Positions 38,971 to 51,436 of a stretch of 62,565 nucleotides of DNA are shown here, piece after piece. Each line of letters begins with the position of its first letter. The stretch's first letter is position 1. The stretch comes from Pelargonium cotyledonis (lineage: Eukaryota > Streptophyta > Magnoliopsida > Geraniales > Geraniaceae): positions 1 through 62,565 of the forward strand of contig JAYMTA010000036.1 of the NCBI GenBank assembly GCA_036897625.1, written 5' to 3'. The notes beneath the pieces were generated by a model. That model worked only from the letters and a program-made list of their open reading frames with translations. It had not been told where the DNA came from and did no database searches. The position numbers and the translations under genes are program-made.

Positions 38971-40141
38971 GTCTTAAAAGCTTCCATAAAAACCCTGCCC
39001 TTTTATAAGGAAAAGCCCAAGTTTCCCCTAATTTAGCTAGATTTTATGTAACACGGATCCCTACTCCCTACTATAAGTAAATAGGCATTGCTTTACTTAT
39101 TTTTTAAGACTAACTCTAGTAACATAGCATTGAAGCGAAGTAGGAAAGATAGATTCTTGGTTGGCCAGAGCCTAATATGCCTAATATATTTTAAGCTTGT
39201 AGAATAATTTGAACAGGATTTAGGAATGTTTTGAAATTCCTCGAGGAATTTGAGCTTCCAAAAGGAGTAGTTTCAGTCCGTAGTGTTTGCAAACCGCTTA
39301 GAATACTTTTTCAATGAATTTCAATTTCTGAGGATTCAAAGGAGGGGGGGGCAGTAAGTGTAAACTTTGATAGAGTACCTTTGTTGCAAACAAGCTAATA
39401 GTTATATTTATGGAAGTTAGGTCATTCATCCCTATTGTACTCCTTTTTATCAATTCACTATGTATTGTATTATAACGTATTTTATAAATTTAACCGGATC
39501 CCGGCTACTTTAGGAACACCTAAACTTAGTAAAGTGTCCTGCCTGTTTTACTATGAAATGTATCCGTTTTATTAAAGTGAAACTGGTTCTCCAGCGAAAC
39601 CTGCTGGTTTTATTAGTGTATACATTAGGACTAGAACTAAATAAGATTGTTCGCGGATATTCTTGGCAAAATAGGAAGCAGTCGCTTTTTAAGAACGAAG
39701 TGTAAGACAGCATGCAATTTGGTATTTTTGTATAATTATAAGAGTTGAAATCTAACTTTTCTTTTGGTTGTGGTCAAACAGAAAGGAATAGGGACTTTTA
39801 TAATAGTTAGTGGAAATACTCTTCTAAGCAGGAGCTTCTATTCTATATTATTAAAACGCGCTTTGAAATTAGAAAGGAGAAGTAATACAAGGACAACTTA
39901 GCCGGAGACCGCTGCTTAAAGAAAAAGTGTGTTAACTAAAGTATCTCGATTTAACAGAGAAAACGCATCAAACCTTTTGGTATAGATATAGGAATCACAT
40001 AAACTTTATTCTCCAAAACCAGTAGCTTATTACTAGCTTTATAACAATCCAGTGCAGGCTTGCTAGTCTTTTCTCAAATATTTAACGATTTAAGCCCAAA
40101 GGCGGGTGCTAAATATATAGTATAAGAGGGTAAGTTTTCCT
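38971..40141. other. Gene-poor stretch left of trnD
   Basis: Nothing recognisable. It contains the G8 tract at 39344-39351 and a 67-codon minus-strand frame (39510-39713) without similarity to anything I know. Confidence 0.55.
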
Positions 40142-40215
40142 CGGGATTGATGGGACTGGAACCTGCAACTTCTGGCTTGACAGGGCGGTGCTCTAACCGA
40201 TTGAACTACAATCCC
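40142..40215 (-). tRNA. trnD-GUC: tRNA-Asp (GUC), plastid-like trnD
   Basis: A 74-nt cloverleaf that carries aspartate to GAC/GAU codons. The acceptor stem GGGATTG/CAATCCC pairs 7 of 7. The D arm is GTTC-AATCGGTTA-GAGC, the anticodon loop CTGTCAA has anticodon GTC, and the T loop is TTCCAGT. The sequence closely follows the plastid trnD type, which seed-plant mitochondria also carry. The anticodon stem (CCGCC/GCCAG) and T stem (GCAGG/CCCAT) are damaged. Mismatches 28-42, 50-64 and 51-63 are C·A pairs that C-to-U editing would turn into U-A; 30-40 is C·C and would not be repaired. It is the best-preserved tRNA in the window. It could be functional, edited, or an early pseudogene. No gene neighbour lies within 2 kb apart from trnK downstream on the other strand. 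Confidence 0.72.
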
Positions 40216-42741
40216 CCAAGATTCCAGTGTGTTACTTTGGTAAAGATTTTTTATTAAGACAAAACCCGAATAATCCTACTTTTATTGTGCCAGGATACTC
40301 TTATATTATACTTGATGTTGACCTGAAACACTTGAGAATTCAATTTCAAGCTTCTTCTGTAAAAATAGGAAAGGAAGCCTTTAGTGGATAACCGGGTTAG
40401 AAAAACCTAATTAATATTTTGTTAAATACTTTGATATTACTCTTGTAAAAAAAGTTATCCTATGACCCCTCTAATGGGAACTGCCTAGATAATTAGGGAT
40501 GAAGTAATGCTTTTTTATACACCTAGCTTAAGTCCCATATTTAGACTCCTAAAAGCGATGCTTTATTTAAGTAATCTCTTTAGATTAGAAAGTGTTTTTT
40601 TTAGGATTAAGGTCTGAGGGGGGCTGTACACTTCGAAGTAACAAACAAAGTTGGGCAGAATCCGTGCCACTATTAAGGAATTTAGTATTAGAGATTTCTT
40701 GGAATAGTACCGATAAAGCCGTAAATTATTCTCACATTTAATACTCCTTGCCGAAAACCTTTTCCTAACCTAATTGTCAAAAAGGGCGATTCTTAGTTTG
40801 GGGAGAGATTGACTCACGACTTAAACAGGTTTAACTAGATTAAACCGAGTATATGGCCCTCTTGTACTAGAGTCCACGAGTCCCCTTTAGAGTTAGCTTC
40901 AGGTATATTGAGAATCTAAATCGGGTTAGTAAAAAAGGCTACTTGGCACCCACCATCCAAGGAATTTTGAGATATTCCAGTGTGTTGCTTTACTAAATTT
41001 TTTACGTAAATATGTGAACTCCTAATTATTTAATTCTTGGGATTTCTTTTTACTTATTAAATTCCTGTTTGTCAATTAGATATATCAACGAATCGTTCTG
41101 GAGACTGCTTTTGATACAAGAAAAAGTAAAGAGCTAAGTGTGTCCTCACTTCGCCATTCTATAACTGTAGTTTTTGTAATGAAATCCGTATAAGTTATTT
41201 CTTAATTTCCGTGAAAGAAACTATACCATTATAAAGTCCAGGTATTCGTGTTGCCATGGCGGGTGAATACAGCGCAATTCTTTAAAAAGACATACATTAA
41301 GAACTTCTTTCTTGCTTTCTATCAGCCAGCTAAGAGTGTGGGCCCTACTAATTGCCAAAGCCCCTTTCAGTTAGAACAAAAGAGGGGTTATAAAAGGAAC
41401 TCCCAGTAGTAAAATACATACTACAAAGTTAGTAATGAGACTTCTTAATCCCGCATACCTAAGAGATACTAGCTGGCCTCCGGCTGATATGATGTTGCAT
41501 CTGTGTTCTACCTTTTAAGGGATTCTTCTGTAATATTTATTACACTCAATTAGAACATTTGAGGGTCTCTTTTAGTAGTTAAAAAAGCAGTACAGGGAAT
41601 ATTTTATACTTGATATCCAACTATGATATACTCTGAATCGTTGGACTAGGTATTTCGGGTCGAGCTTATAGACTTATGAACCTAAAAAGTTCAAAACTAG
41701 TATATAATTCAAGAAAGATTTGGCCTAACAGATTTTGGCATGTCTTAGTATTCTATAAGTCTCTGTTTTGCCGATTTCAGGCGCAATAAGATCCCATCCC
41801 TAACTTGAATGAAATGCTTTTCTTAATCCGATGAAAGAGGTAGTACATGAATCCTGGGTGCAGAACTTAAGTATAAGAAATCCCATTCGTTTTACCTCAG
41901 CCGTTACTTAAGGTCCTTTTAAAGTACTGAATATCTAAGGTAGTTGGGTATTATGTACCTCATAATAAACTAATTCTACTCGGATTCCTTATTAGCACCT
42001 CTCATTTAGCTGTAGATCATATTGCCTAATACTACGTTTGCTTTTTATACATTACATTTTATGTGCTTCCCTTCCTAGATAACAAGCGGGTTATATAGTT
42101 TTTCTCTTTATTTGTTTTCCAAAATTATCGACTTATCGGGCGAAGACTCAGCATAGTAGTCTCGATGAAATTACACTTAGGTAGGGACCGTTCTCTACTA
42201 TATTATATGAGTTATCACTGTATTGCTTTAAATTTAAAATTAAAGTCGAGCAATGACTTACAAAATAAATAGAGAGTTCAAGTTTATCTTTATCCCGTTT
42301 ACACGGTCTTTTCAGAGTTTATTTGTTTTTTTCTAATGCAAATTTTGTATATTAGTGTTTTATGGTTTAATATTCTCTTGAGAGGTAAAGGTGTTCCGTT
42401 GAATCAGATTTTAGTAGAAAACAGGGAACAGCGAAAGTTTAGAACTAGTCTATTGCTAGTTAGTCTATTAAAAAGTTTTAAAAAAGTATAGAATATTTAT
42501 CTTATTTCCTAGAGTCTAAAACAAAGTAATGAACTTGAACTAGGGTTTGACTCTTTTTTGTAAAGCACTCCCAAGCTGACGAAAGTAGAGAAATCCAACT
42601 AGGAGTTTCATAACTAAAAAGCAATCCCTCTGGTAACCTAAAATAGGGGATGCCGTAATTCTATATTATAATAACGTAAATAAAACAATTAAGCAAAGTT
42701 CGCCTACTGGGTACTTTCCTAGTAAAACCCTTTTAATTCAG
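40216..42741. other. Gene-poor spacer between trnD and trnK
   Basis: No gene or long repeat seen. Confidence 0.6.
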
Positions 42742-42816
42742 GGGTGTATAGGCTCCGCTGGAAAGAACATTGGACTTTTAATCTAATGGCCGCAGGTTCA
42801 AGTCCTGCTAGACCTA
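42742..42816 (+). tRNA. trnK-UUU: tRNA-Lys (UUU), plant-mitochondrial-like trnK
   Basis: A lysine tRNA. The anticodon arm TTGGA-CTTTTAA-TCTAA pairs throughout (one G-T), with anticodon TTT at 42777-42779. The T arm GCAGG-TTCAAGT-CCTGC is perfect. The acceptor GGGTGTA/TAGACCT pairs 6 of 7 (one G·G, one G-T), with A as discriminator. From position 26 to the end it differs only slightly from the native mitochondrial trnK of land plants as I recall it. The weak point is the D arm: GGCTCCGCTGGAAAGAAC is about two bases too long and its stem hardly pairs. Either the D arm tolerates this or the gene has started to decay. It is the best of a family of at least four trnK-like copies here. Confidence 0.72.
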
Positions 42817-43418
42817 GGTATTGTAGCAAGAAAGCAAGACAGAGTGGTGTATCTTTTATTCTGCCTGCTGTTATGCCTTAACTAAGGGCCTTGTTCTGCT
42901 GGTTTATTTAAAGCTGAGATATTAAAATGCGAGGTAGTCCCTTAAAAGTTTTAAAAAGTAAGAACCCCGCTTAATAGAGGGCATGTGAAGTCTGTTTAAC
43001 GAAATGCTTTTTATAAACATGGAGTTATAATCTTATGTGAAGTTGGCTTCTAGTATTAAGATACATTCAACTTATTCTTTTAGTTTAGGAAATTTTTTTG
43101 AATTGAAGAAATGCCTTCTAATTTATTGGTAAACTCCCATTTAAAGGGTTTGGTTTTTCTGTAAGAGATCTCTACTCAAAGCATTTTTCAAATAGATACA
43201 GCCATACAAAACAAATTTAATGCTTTGCCTTGCTTCCGCAAAACATACTATGTGGCTTCCTACACGAAATAACTACTAGACGGGGTTTCTATGTAGTATT
43301 CTCTATTAATTATACTTGCAACCAAGTTTTTTTTTTTCAACAGGAGTTTATATATAGCAGCTCGTATTAGAAAGGTTGTAGTTTCAAAGGATTCTTTAGC
43401 AATGGAGAACGGATTACC

Positions 43419-43488
43419 AGCAACGACTCGATTTTAACCCATGATCGTTAGGTCAAAAGTCTAATGCTCTACCAACTCAAAATTTACA
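43419..43488 (-). pseudogene. trnK-like degraded copy
   Basis: Read on the minus strand it contains AGTTGGTAGAGCATTAGACTT and then TTGACCTAACGATC, matching the D arm, anticodon arm (loop CTTTTGA, anticodon TTT, 4 of 5 stem pairs) and variable region of trnK. The T loop is TTAAAAT with a broken stem, and the acceptor strands do not match. It lies only about 0.6 kb from the intact trnK, on the opposite strand, so it may have arisen by an inverted local duplication. Confidence 0.45.
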
Positions 43489-43646
43489 TACCAAAAGTAA
43501 GCTTTGATATGTTCAGAGGAAATGGGAGAACTCCTACAAAAACCCAACTTATGATTTGCCTTACAAAAACAAGAAAAACCTTGCCTGCCTTCACAAAACA
43601 AAAAGACACTGAATTCTTAATTGACAAACGCTTGGTTATTCATATC

Positions 43647-44174
43647 TCATATGATTTAAATTGTATATAAGCGATTTCCAATCTAAAGCCTTCTTTCTTA
43701 CTCCGTGAATTAGCTAACTACTTAGTTGATTGCTTTCTTCTTGACTGCTGATCTTAACACCCACCCTTTATTACCCGTTTTCTGTGTCCCTACTTCTCTC
43801 TTACTCTTAATACCTACAACTTTACTGACTTTTAGACTAAAAATCTTAATAACTTTCTTAGGAACTGGGCCTTTCTGATTCTTTGGATTTGTTGTAGCAC
43901 TTTGTTCTTGTATTTGGTATTCCAAGGAACCAGATTCTATATCCATTTCACCTGATATTACTATTCCCTTTGTTTTGAGTTGAGAGGAGATTCCTAACAA
44001 GAAATCCTATTTATTCTATTTAGTGTAAACAGGTTCAGGAGGTTGTCTTCCATAGATATTTAGAGGTTTAGAGGATGGATACTATTTGTTTTGCTAAGAG
44101 GCTCTTCTCTGGAGAGATTCTGATTCCGATCTAGATAAGCTAGTCTAAGCATTAACAGATTCGAGTCTAACTAG
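43647..44174 (-). other. Hypothetical Q/S/K-rich frame, 92 codons standard
   Basis: The standard ORF 43722-44000 (TTG start) extends in both directions through TAA/TAG to 43647-44174. The translation is hydrophilic over about 130 residues (SGSLEYQIQEQSATTNPKNQ, VPKKVIKIFSLKVSKVVGIK), low in the I/L/F/Y runs typical of chance translations of AT-rich DNA. It might be a disordered basic protein. No domain. Confidence 0.22.
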
Positions 44175-44345
44175 TCAAAGTACAAAGCCTTTGTATTCAG
44201 GGTAAAGCTACCTAGGATGGAGTATAGTTATCACCAAAGCAATTACGGATATAATAGTATAGGAGTGTATTCTAATACTTATTATGGAATAAAAGGTAAA
44301 ACCCGGTAACTGATTCTGTTTTAGAGACTAGACTCATAATTCTGA

Positions 44346-45290
44346 ATATTAGAGGTTCCCGATAAAATAAGTAACTTAAACTACAGGAATTGTAGCACTT
44401 ATCGAAGTGGAGCTTTAGGTCCTTTGCACGAATGTCTTCAGCTTTTGCTATTAGGAAGGTATCTCGCTTTAATGTTAGTTACTATTCCGTATACTATTTA
44501 TCTTGTTTATGGATTCCAGGTACACAAACGAAATCTACTCTTCTTAGGACTATACAGAATACAATTTGCAGGACTAACTTCCAAAGACAAGAGCTCCCAA
44601 TTAATAGAGTAAGTACCTAAACTATCTTCTATACTAGGACTATATTCTCAAGCAAGAACTCTGTATTCTGTTAAGCAGGGTTTCGCTCATCAATTTAGGA
44701 GAAAGAAAGTTTCCTTATATTATGTTAGTTTACAATTCAAGTTATTCTGGCAGAACTGGTTATAGTGGAAATATTAAGGAAGGAATATAACAAGAAAATA
44801 AAGCGAAAGGAATTTCATTTGCCGTGAAGTCAATTTCTTTATCTTGGCTGTCATAGTATAAGGTTAACTAATTAAGACTAACTCTACTAACTTTTATAGC
44901 TAAAATGTAAAAATATAGATTAAAAGAATCTAGACATTTTAGATTAGAAAGGGCTGGTCTTAACTTAAGCTAACACTTATTCGGGGAAAGACTGAGTCCA
45001 AAGTACAACTCAACAGAAAAGAAAAGGGATATCTATTACAAGCAAGACAAAGAGGGATAAACTGGATTACTACGAATCTAACTAGAACGAACAGAGTAAT
45101 CAAACCACAAGGTTCCACTGGCAGAATAGAAGGGTCAAACCAATAGGAGCTGAGTGAGGGGATATTTAGAAGCATCGTAGGTTCACATGATTCTTGTATT
45201 GAATAGTAGAATAAGCAAGTGGCTAGTTTGCTTCTCTATCGTGAGCTTTCACAAGGAAGGGATCTGATTCTAGACTTTAGGAACCGATGA
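44346..45290 (+). other. Hypothetical 314-codon TGA-free frame
   Basis: It starts after TGA 44343 and ends TGA 45288-45290. Only two TGA occur in any plus frame from 44346 to 45150, against about eleven TCA. The C-terminal part (GINWITTNLTRTNRVIKPQG) contains few TAR codons. Divergent from the frame at 43647-44174. Unrecognised. Confidence 0.2.
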
Positions 45291-47096
45291 AAGACTTGTC
45301 GAATTACTACTGTTTTAACGGGTTTAGAAAAGAGGTCTGAAAGATACCCGCAAAGAGGTAAGGGGTTTCCGGATATAGAGTGACTTCTATCTGTATCTGG
45401 GCAATTTCCTACGAAACAAATAAGAATTGGCTAAGTTCTTATTTATATTATTCTATTTATGAGGACTTACGAGCTATGGAAACTAGAACTTCACAATCTC
45501 TACCTAAGTGAATACTTTCTCTTTAATAACTCGAATATCTGGATTTCTAAATTCTTGACTATAACTCTAATTCAGACTAGAACCCTTGTACACTGCCTCG
45601 ACGTAATCATAACTTAGTGTACTCTCTACAGCATGTACTAAATACTATAGAGATTGTATAGGAAATGTGAAGTGCTGATTCAAAGTTTCTTATCTAAGCT
45701 ATTCTTTAACAAAAGCTGGAACTTGGGAGATAGATTTCTTAGTTCTCCAAAACACTGGCAATACATTTATTCCTTTAAAACAACTGAACTGGAACCTCAG
45801 TCTTAGATTTCTTTTGTATTCCTACTTTACCAGCTAGAAAAAAGAATATAGAAGGGCAATTATCATATCAAAGGCTAAGGATAAGGAAAAGCTGAGTTGT
45901 GAGATCCAGGTATCGATGAAATTGGATAGCATTAAGGGATTAACAACGCATAGGGAAACACCATTCCTTAGTAGAGTACCCAAACTAAAGTGTTATATTA
46001 GTTATTAACGTTATTAAAATTTCCAATACGAGAAATCCTCAAATAGGAAATCCGGTACATCTGCTTTAGTATTCAGTAACTTAAAATGCTTTCCTGTTAC
46101 TAGAGCTCTCTGCCGGCTTTCCATTAATACAAATTTTTAGGATTAACTCCTTTGCCTACAATCCAAGATTAAGAGAGTACTATATTCTATCATAAACTAC
46201 AAAACAGGAACCTCTAAGATTAAGAATTCTGACTTACCGGCGTAAACAGGTATATCGGAAGATCCGGACTTTCCTTGCAAAACCAAAGAATACAGGGAAC
46301 TCCTTTCTAAAAGAGTTGTTACAGTTCTTTAATTGAAATTGAGTTCTTCTACAGTTACTTCTTATCCAGGAACTAAAAGGATATAGTTTAAGAATTATGG
46401 CTTTCCTAAAACAGGGAATTTAGAATCTCTTTAAAAGCGCGCTATAAATAAATCAATGAATACCTCTTGTTTGATAATTTGAGAACTAGACCCTATATTT
46501 ACAAGTTAAGTCTCGAGAGCTTTCCTTGCTTAGCCTTGCCTTAGTCTTAGCGGCAATCTTCTTATTATGATTATGAGTGTACTAGGCGCGTCCTTTCGGG
46601 GCTTACTGTATAGATCTTCTATTTATTACTGTAATTGGTAATTACCTTAGAGTAGTGTATTCTAGAAAGGAGGTTAATGCTAGATAGTTCTATGAATATA
46701 CAGGATACTCCATAAGGCCCTGAAAATGACTTAACTTCTTCTTAAAAGACTAAGGGCAGCCAAATCCATATGCATTTGAACAATAAAAAACAAGTTCTAC
46801 GACCATTGCATTAAAACACACCTATCAGTCTATCCTGTAAAGTTTTCTCTCTGACTCTGAGTCTCTTTCGTTCTAGAATATAAGAAATTTTTATACTTTA
46901 TCTCTGAAACTACTTTGCCTGCCTATATCCCAACTGAAACCAAGGAAGAAGACATTACTCCAACTAAACTAAGGGAACTCCCATCGTGACCTATAAGGAC
47001 TCCTAACTCTTAAAGTCTCTTGCTAAAGGGGACACTCTCTCCCCTAAACCTCGAATGTCTACCTGTCTAAAGTCTAACTCTCAAGTGAAAGCTCTG
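45249..47096 (-). other. Longest TGA-free frame, 615 codons
   Basis: TGA at 45249-45251; upstream TGA at 47097. From 46190 to 47080 I counted 2 TCA against about 17 TGA on the plus strand. The N-terminal part reads SVPFSKRLQELGVLIGHDGS and SYQAGKVV-like segments with low K/N/I content. No ATG near the 5' end stands out and no domain is recognisable. Confidence 0.22.
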
Positions 47097-47286
47097 TCAA
47101 TAGCTCTAGTCCAACTCTGCCTAAGGAACCTATCCAACTAAAGGTACTCAGTCTAAGGTACCAATCTAATAAAACATTCCCTAACTCTCAATCTAAAGCA
47201 TGCCAAGTCAATAACTAAGGAGATGGTATTATGAATAACTACTATTAAAACCGTAGAAAATTTATTATGCATTTCCATCAAACTGA

Positions 47287-48195
47287 GTTAACTTATCTAC
47301 TTCTAAGAATCTAACATTAAGAAACACTTCCAACAAGATCTCAATCTCAATTCCCCAGAGAATGGTAGAACCGATATCCTACCAAGATATCTACAACAAA
47401 GTACTCAGCCGCATATTCAAGAAAGAAATCCTTCCAAATGTAAGAGCTTTCCTTATAAAATATCTATTACCAAAAAAACGGGTATTAAAGAATATCTCTA
47501 AATATTTTTGCTAGGTAGGGGACTCCTATCTAGTGTATAGTATTCTTACTTTAACTTTAAACCCCTTGTTAGCTTTCTTCAAATAGAAATATAAGGGGAT
47601 TTGCAAGATAAGATTTCTGGCTGGATATAAAACTTTAGGAATTGTACGGGTCGTTGAAAGGTCTCTTTATTAATTAAAAAAACCTAGCATCTTAGATACC
47701 TAACATTATATTCAAAAGTTTAAACCTTGCGAGACTGGAGGAGTATAGTGTGAGGAACTTACTTACCAAAATGACTCTTTACATCTGAAAGTACCCATTG
47801 AACGAGACCCCTCCCTTTAGTGTAAAACCTGTCTTTTGAGGGAAAACTCTTTAGGATGCCTACACTAGATCTTGCAAAACTCTACGTTAATTCCATCAGA
47901 CTCAGACCCCCGGCTAAAGTTTTTTAGTTAAAAGTCAAAATACTACTCAAAACTACTCCAGTAAGGTATGCAAGAAGAAAAAGATAATATACAATTTTAT
48001 GCAATGCTCAGAATTATGTCTTTTAATCGTGGGCTTACAATATCATAAAGAGGACTTTCATATTCATTCAAGGGTCTGGGGTCCCAGAAATAAGAGCTGT
48101 TTAACTGGGTCCTTTTCTGCGTGAAACAACCCGCACAATCTGTTTTCAACTAAGAAATGTAATCTAGGAATCCTCTAAGAATAGGTTTTACTTGA
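47287..48195 (+). other. Hypothetical 302-residue frame (TAA/TAG as sense)
   Basis: Runs from just after TGA 47284 to TGA 48193-48195. No TGA in any plus frame from 47287 to 47654. It contains ISISIPQRMVEPISYQDIYN and a basic segment KYLLPKKRVLKNISKYF, with 13 TAA/TAG codons. Divergent from the 615-codon frame, about 190 bases away. Unrecognised. Confidence 0.2.
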
Positions 48196-48777
48196 CGTTA
48201 CCAATAAGTTTTCTAAATTATTATCTTAACTATTCTGAGATATGGGACTCAAATCTATGACACCTTGTTCATGATTTTAACATGAAGTTACTTAGTTCGC
48301 TTTTTTCAGATACTTTACTTATAACTTAAGGATTCCTAACTTTTCAAAACTTTTTTACATGTAAAAGTTACTTTGTTAAAAAGGATTCTCTAGATTAAAA
48401 ACATAGCTAATCCTTGAACTTGTGAGTTTTCCGTAAGAGAAGAAAGTCTAATAAAATAAATTTTTGTTAGAATTACAGAAAATATAGATTTCAGCTCTTG
48501 TGAGTGTCTGCTGGATATTTTATTAGAATAGACTTGCGTAGTTTAATTTTAGGATAGGACAAACAAAAAGAATATGTCTTTAATGAGAGTGAAATACTCC
48601 TTATTATGGTATGGGTAGGGTCTAATTAGACTCGGAATTTATGATAATTTATGAAGCTGAATCCCTGACACGCCTTTATGCTTTTTTAGAGTTTTCCTAT
48701 CTTTAGTCAACGGACTTTTCTTCTTTAATTTAAAAAAGGGACCCTCTTAGTAATTTCGGAAGAGATCCTGCTTTTGA

Positions 48778-49134
48778 AGTTTGCGAATAACAATATATAT
48801 ATAATATAGGGAACCCGGGCGTATCTAAATAAATTTGAGATCGAATTGGAAATTAAGTAATGAGCATTGTGAAGCTTTGCTTTTTGATATACCCTTGGTT
48901 ACTCCAAAGAGCTTAAATCTTTGTTGGTACTTCTTTTGTGAGAAAGGTATTTTACTCCGCGGTTATGCACGGCTTTTCCCATTTCATTTAGTAATTACTT
49001 TCAAGAGTGCTTCTGCACTTGACCTAGATTCTAGAGAAACCACTTGCTTTATGCTTTATGTAAGATTGAGTCTGGGGTAAATAAAAAATCAGCTTAAGAG
49101 AGGGGTTCGCTTGTAGTAATAGCTATGTGCTTGA
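48778..49134 (+). other. Unrecognised ORF, 81 codons standard
   Basis: The standard ORF 48835-49080 (TTG start) reads RSNWKLSNEHCEALLFDIPL onward with no in-frame stop. The TGA-only frame spans 48778-49134. No similarity recognised. Confidence 0.18.
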
Positions 49135-51436
49135 CTTTGGTAATGGTAACAAAATAGAACACGAGATCCATTTTATGGTTATAGGCTAGAATTAGTTAGT
49201 TAATTAGGCAAAGCCCTCGGAAAAGGAATAGCCGAGCTTGTAGTTTAAGTTTAGTTTAGGATAATGAATATGAGATTATAAAGTGCTTGCTAGTAATGAA
49301 TGTTTGTTAGAAGTATAAGTCTATGACAATTTTTAATTTGTAAATCTAAAAAGTGCATTCGTTTTTGAAAAAGTCTTTAAAATGGGAGTCACTCAGTTAG
49401 TAATCCTCCTGTTTTGAGTTCCAGTTCCGAGTATTTTAAATCGGGGTATCCCTATTATTTCCAAGGCATATGTTAAAATTTTCTGTCCTTACTTTATTAG
49501 AAGTAGCACTATATATCAAAAGAGAATTTCCTTGTATAATGAATGGTGGTTAGCTCTAACTATAAAGGGGGCTAAACGTATTTGTAAGTCCAATCCAAAC
49601 CAAGGAGGAATCCTGCTAGTTAAACTTTTCTAGGTACAGAACTAAATAGAAGAGTAGATCAACCTTTTTTTGCTAATGAAGGTTAACAAATTGAATTCTG
49701 CTGGGATCCACAATTATATAGTTATTTATTGAAGGATCTTTTTACTTCATGCTAGATTCTCTAAGCTAAGGATATACCTAAGGCGCCTATGGGTTATAAA
49801 GGTTTAGATTAGAGTTGAACTCTGTTTTTGATACTTTTATAAGAAAACCCAGGAGTGATATATAGAGAAAGACCTTACACCAAGCGGAGCTTTACTTTTT
49901 TTTTTTTTATACACTGACGTACTTCAGTAAACATATAAGAGCGGCAGTCTTTATTAAGAATTAATAATTCGTTCAAAGAGTATCCATTCACAATACACCC
50001 AGCACTTGACTTAAATTAAAAAAAACCTCTACAACTTAATACGCCTCTTGTACAAAAACCCTAATTTCTACTAGATTTCTATATTTCTTACTGGAAGTTC
50101 TATACTTTAAATTCCCTGTCTTTACGAATGGACCCCTTAAATGCAAATAAATATAAGGGAACCTTGTTGTCTTAAAGCATTAGACTTCAAATCCAAGACT
50201 ATACTTTACCTTATCCTCTTGAAAGCTTGTTAAGGATATAGCCTAAGATTGAATAGAAACTCTAGACACAGGACTTTTCTAAAGCTTTAACGAAACAGAG
50301 GTTACATTTTCTATATTTATAGATTAGGGCTACTAGTAAGCGGAACACCGGAAACTTTACCCTTACTTCTTTCTATTTTATTTACTAAATGGATTAGCTT
50401 GAGTTCTTTATACACCCTCTCTAGCTCCAAGGAATAGGGTTAAGGTCAAGAGTGGAACTAAATAGAAAGGGAATCTCTATAATTACTACTTCTGTAACTA
50501 ATCCAGTGTAGGAATTCTTATTTGAAATATATGACCGATTGAAAAAAAAACTTACTAGATAACCTTGTTGACTACTCTTTATCTTATAACTTTTGTATCA
50601 ATATTCCAGACTTAATTTATTAAGTTAAAAAGGGACCTGAAAAGCCCTATTCTCTTAACTTATTCCCAGTAACATACTAAAATTAGCAAGTAGAGCAGGA
50701 GTCAAACCTCTTATTTACTATAACTTCTTTACTTTTAATTATCAAGATTTTAGTAGCTACTATTTAATGGCTTAGCCCTTCCCACAAAGCTAAAAATCCC
50801 AAGTCTTACTCTTTTCTTAAGACTCTCTAAAATACGATTTATCTTGTATAGACAGTAATAGAGTAACCTGAGGAGCCCCTTTTCATATCTCCTACGCTTT
50901 TCTAAGAATTCCCTGTGACTTATTTAACCCGATCAGGAAAAAGTCTTACTTCTTTAGCTTTAGAGCTCTCTTATTCATTTACTGGAAACTTATTACTTTA
51001 GTTACTTTAAAAACCTCGTTGACTTGTCTCAAAATATACAAAATAAATAAGAACTCTGCTAGATACCTTGTACTAGTTTGTTTATATATTTTAGTGACAT
51101 AGAATCTGGAACAAAGGGCTCACCTAACCAATTACTTTAGAACTCTTACAGCTTCGGTAGCTTTACCTGTATTCCCTCTTTACTTTATTTGAAACTTTCC
51201 TAAATAAATTCTTAGAACTTCTCAAGCAGCTAACCTTTCCATTTAGTAGATTTCCTTACTTTAACCTTAGTTTTTTTCTATAGACTTTATTTTACCTTAT
51301 TCCTACTTATGTTTCCTCTTATATAATAAATAATAATAATAACTGTAGCTATAATGTAACTCTTACTAGGTTCGTAAGCAGTAAGGGGTAGTACTCTTCT
51401 TATAGCCTGTACTTATTCTACCTTGCAACTATCTGA
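49135..51436. other. Gene-poor stretch
   Basis: No gene seen. It holds the T13 tract at 49.9 kb. 50.0-51.3 kb is pyrimidine-rich on the plus strand. Confidence 0.55.
49896..49908 (+). repeat. Poly-T tract (13 T)
   Basis: The longest T run I found. No hairpin sits directly upstream, so it is not called a terminator. Confidence 0.8.

Noticed and set aside
44424-44620. Two overlapping 62-codon standard ORFs in different phases
   Set aside because: They share the same bases in two phases and match nothing; at most one could be real, and chance explains both.
49896-49908. Rho-independent terminator at the T13 run
   Set aside because: No GC-rich hairpin precedes it.
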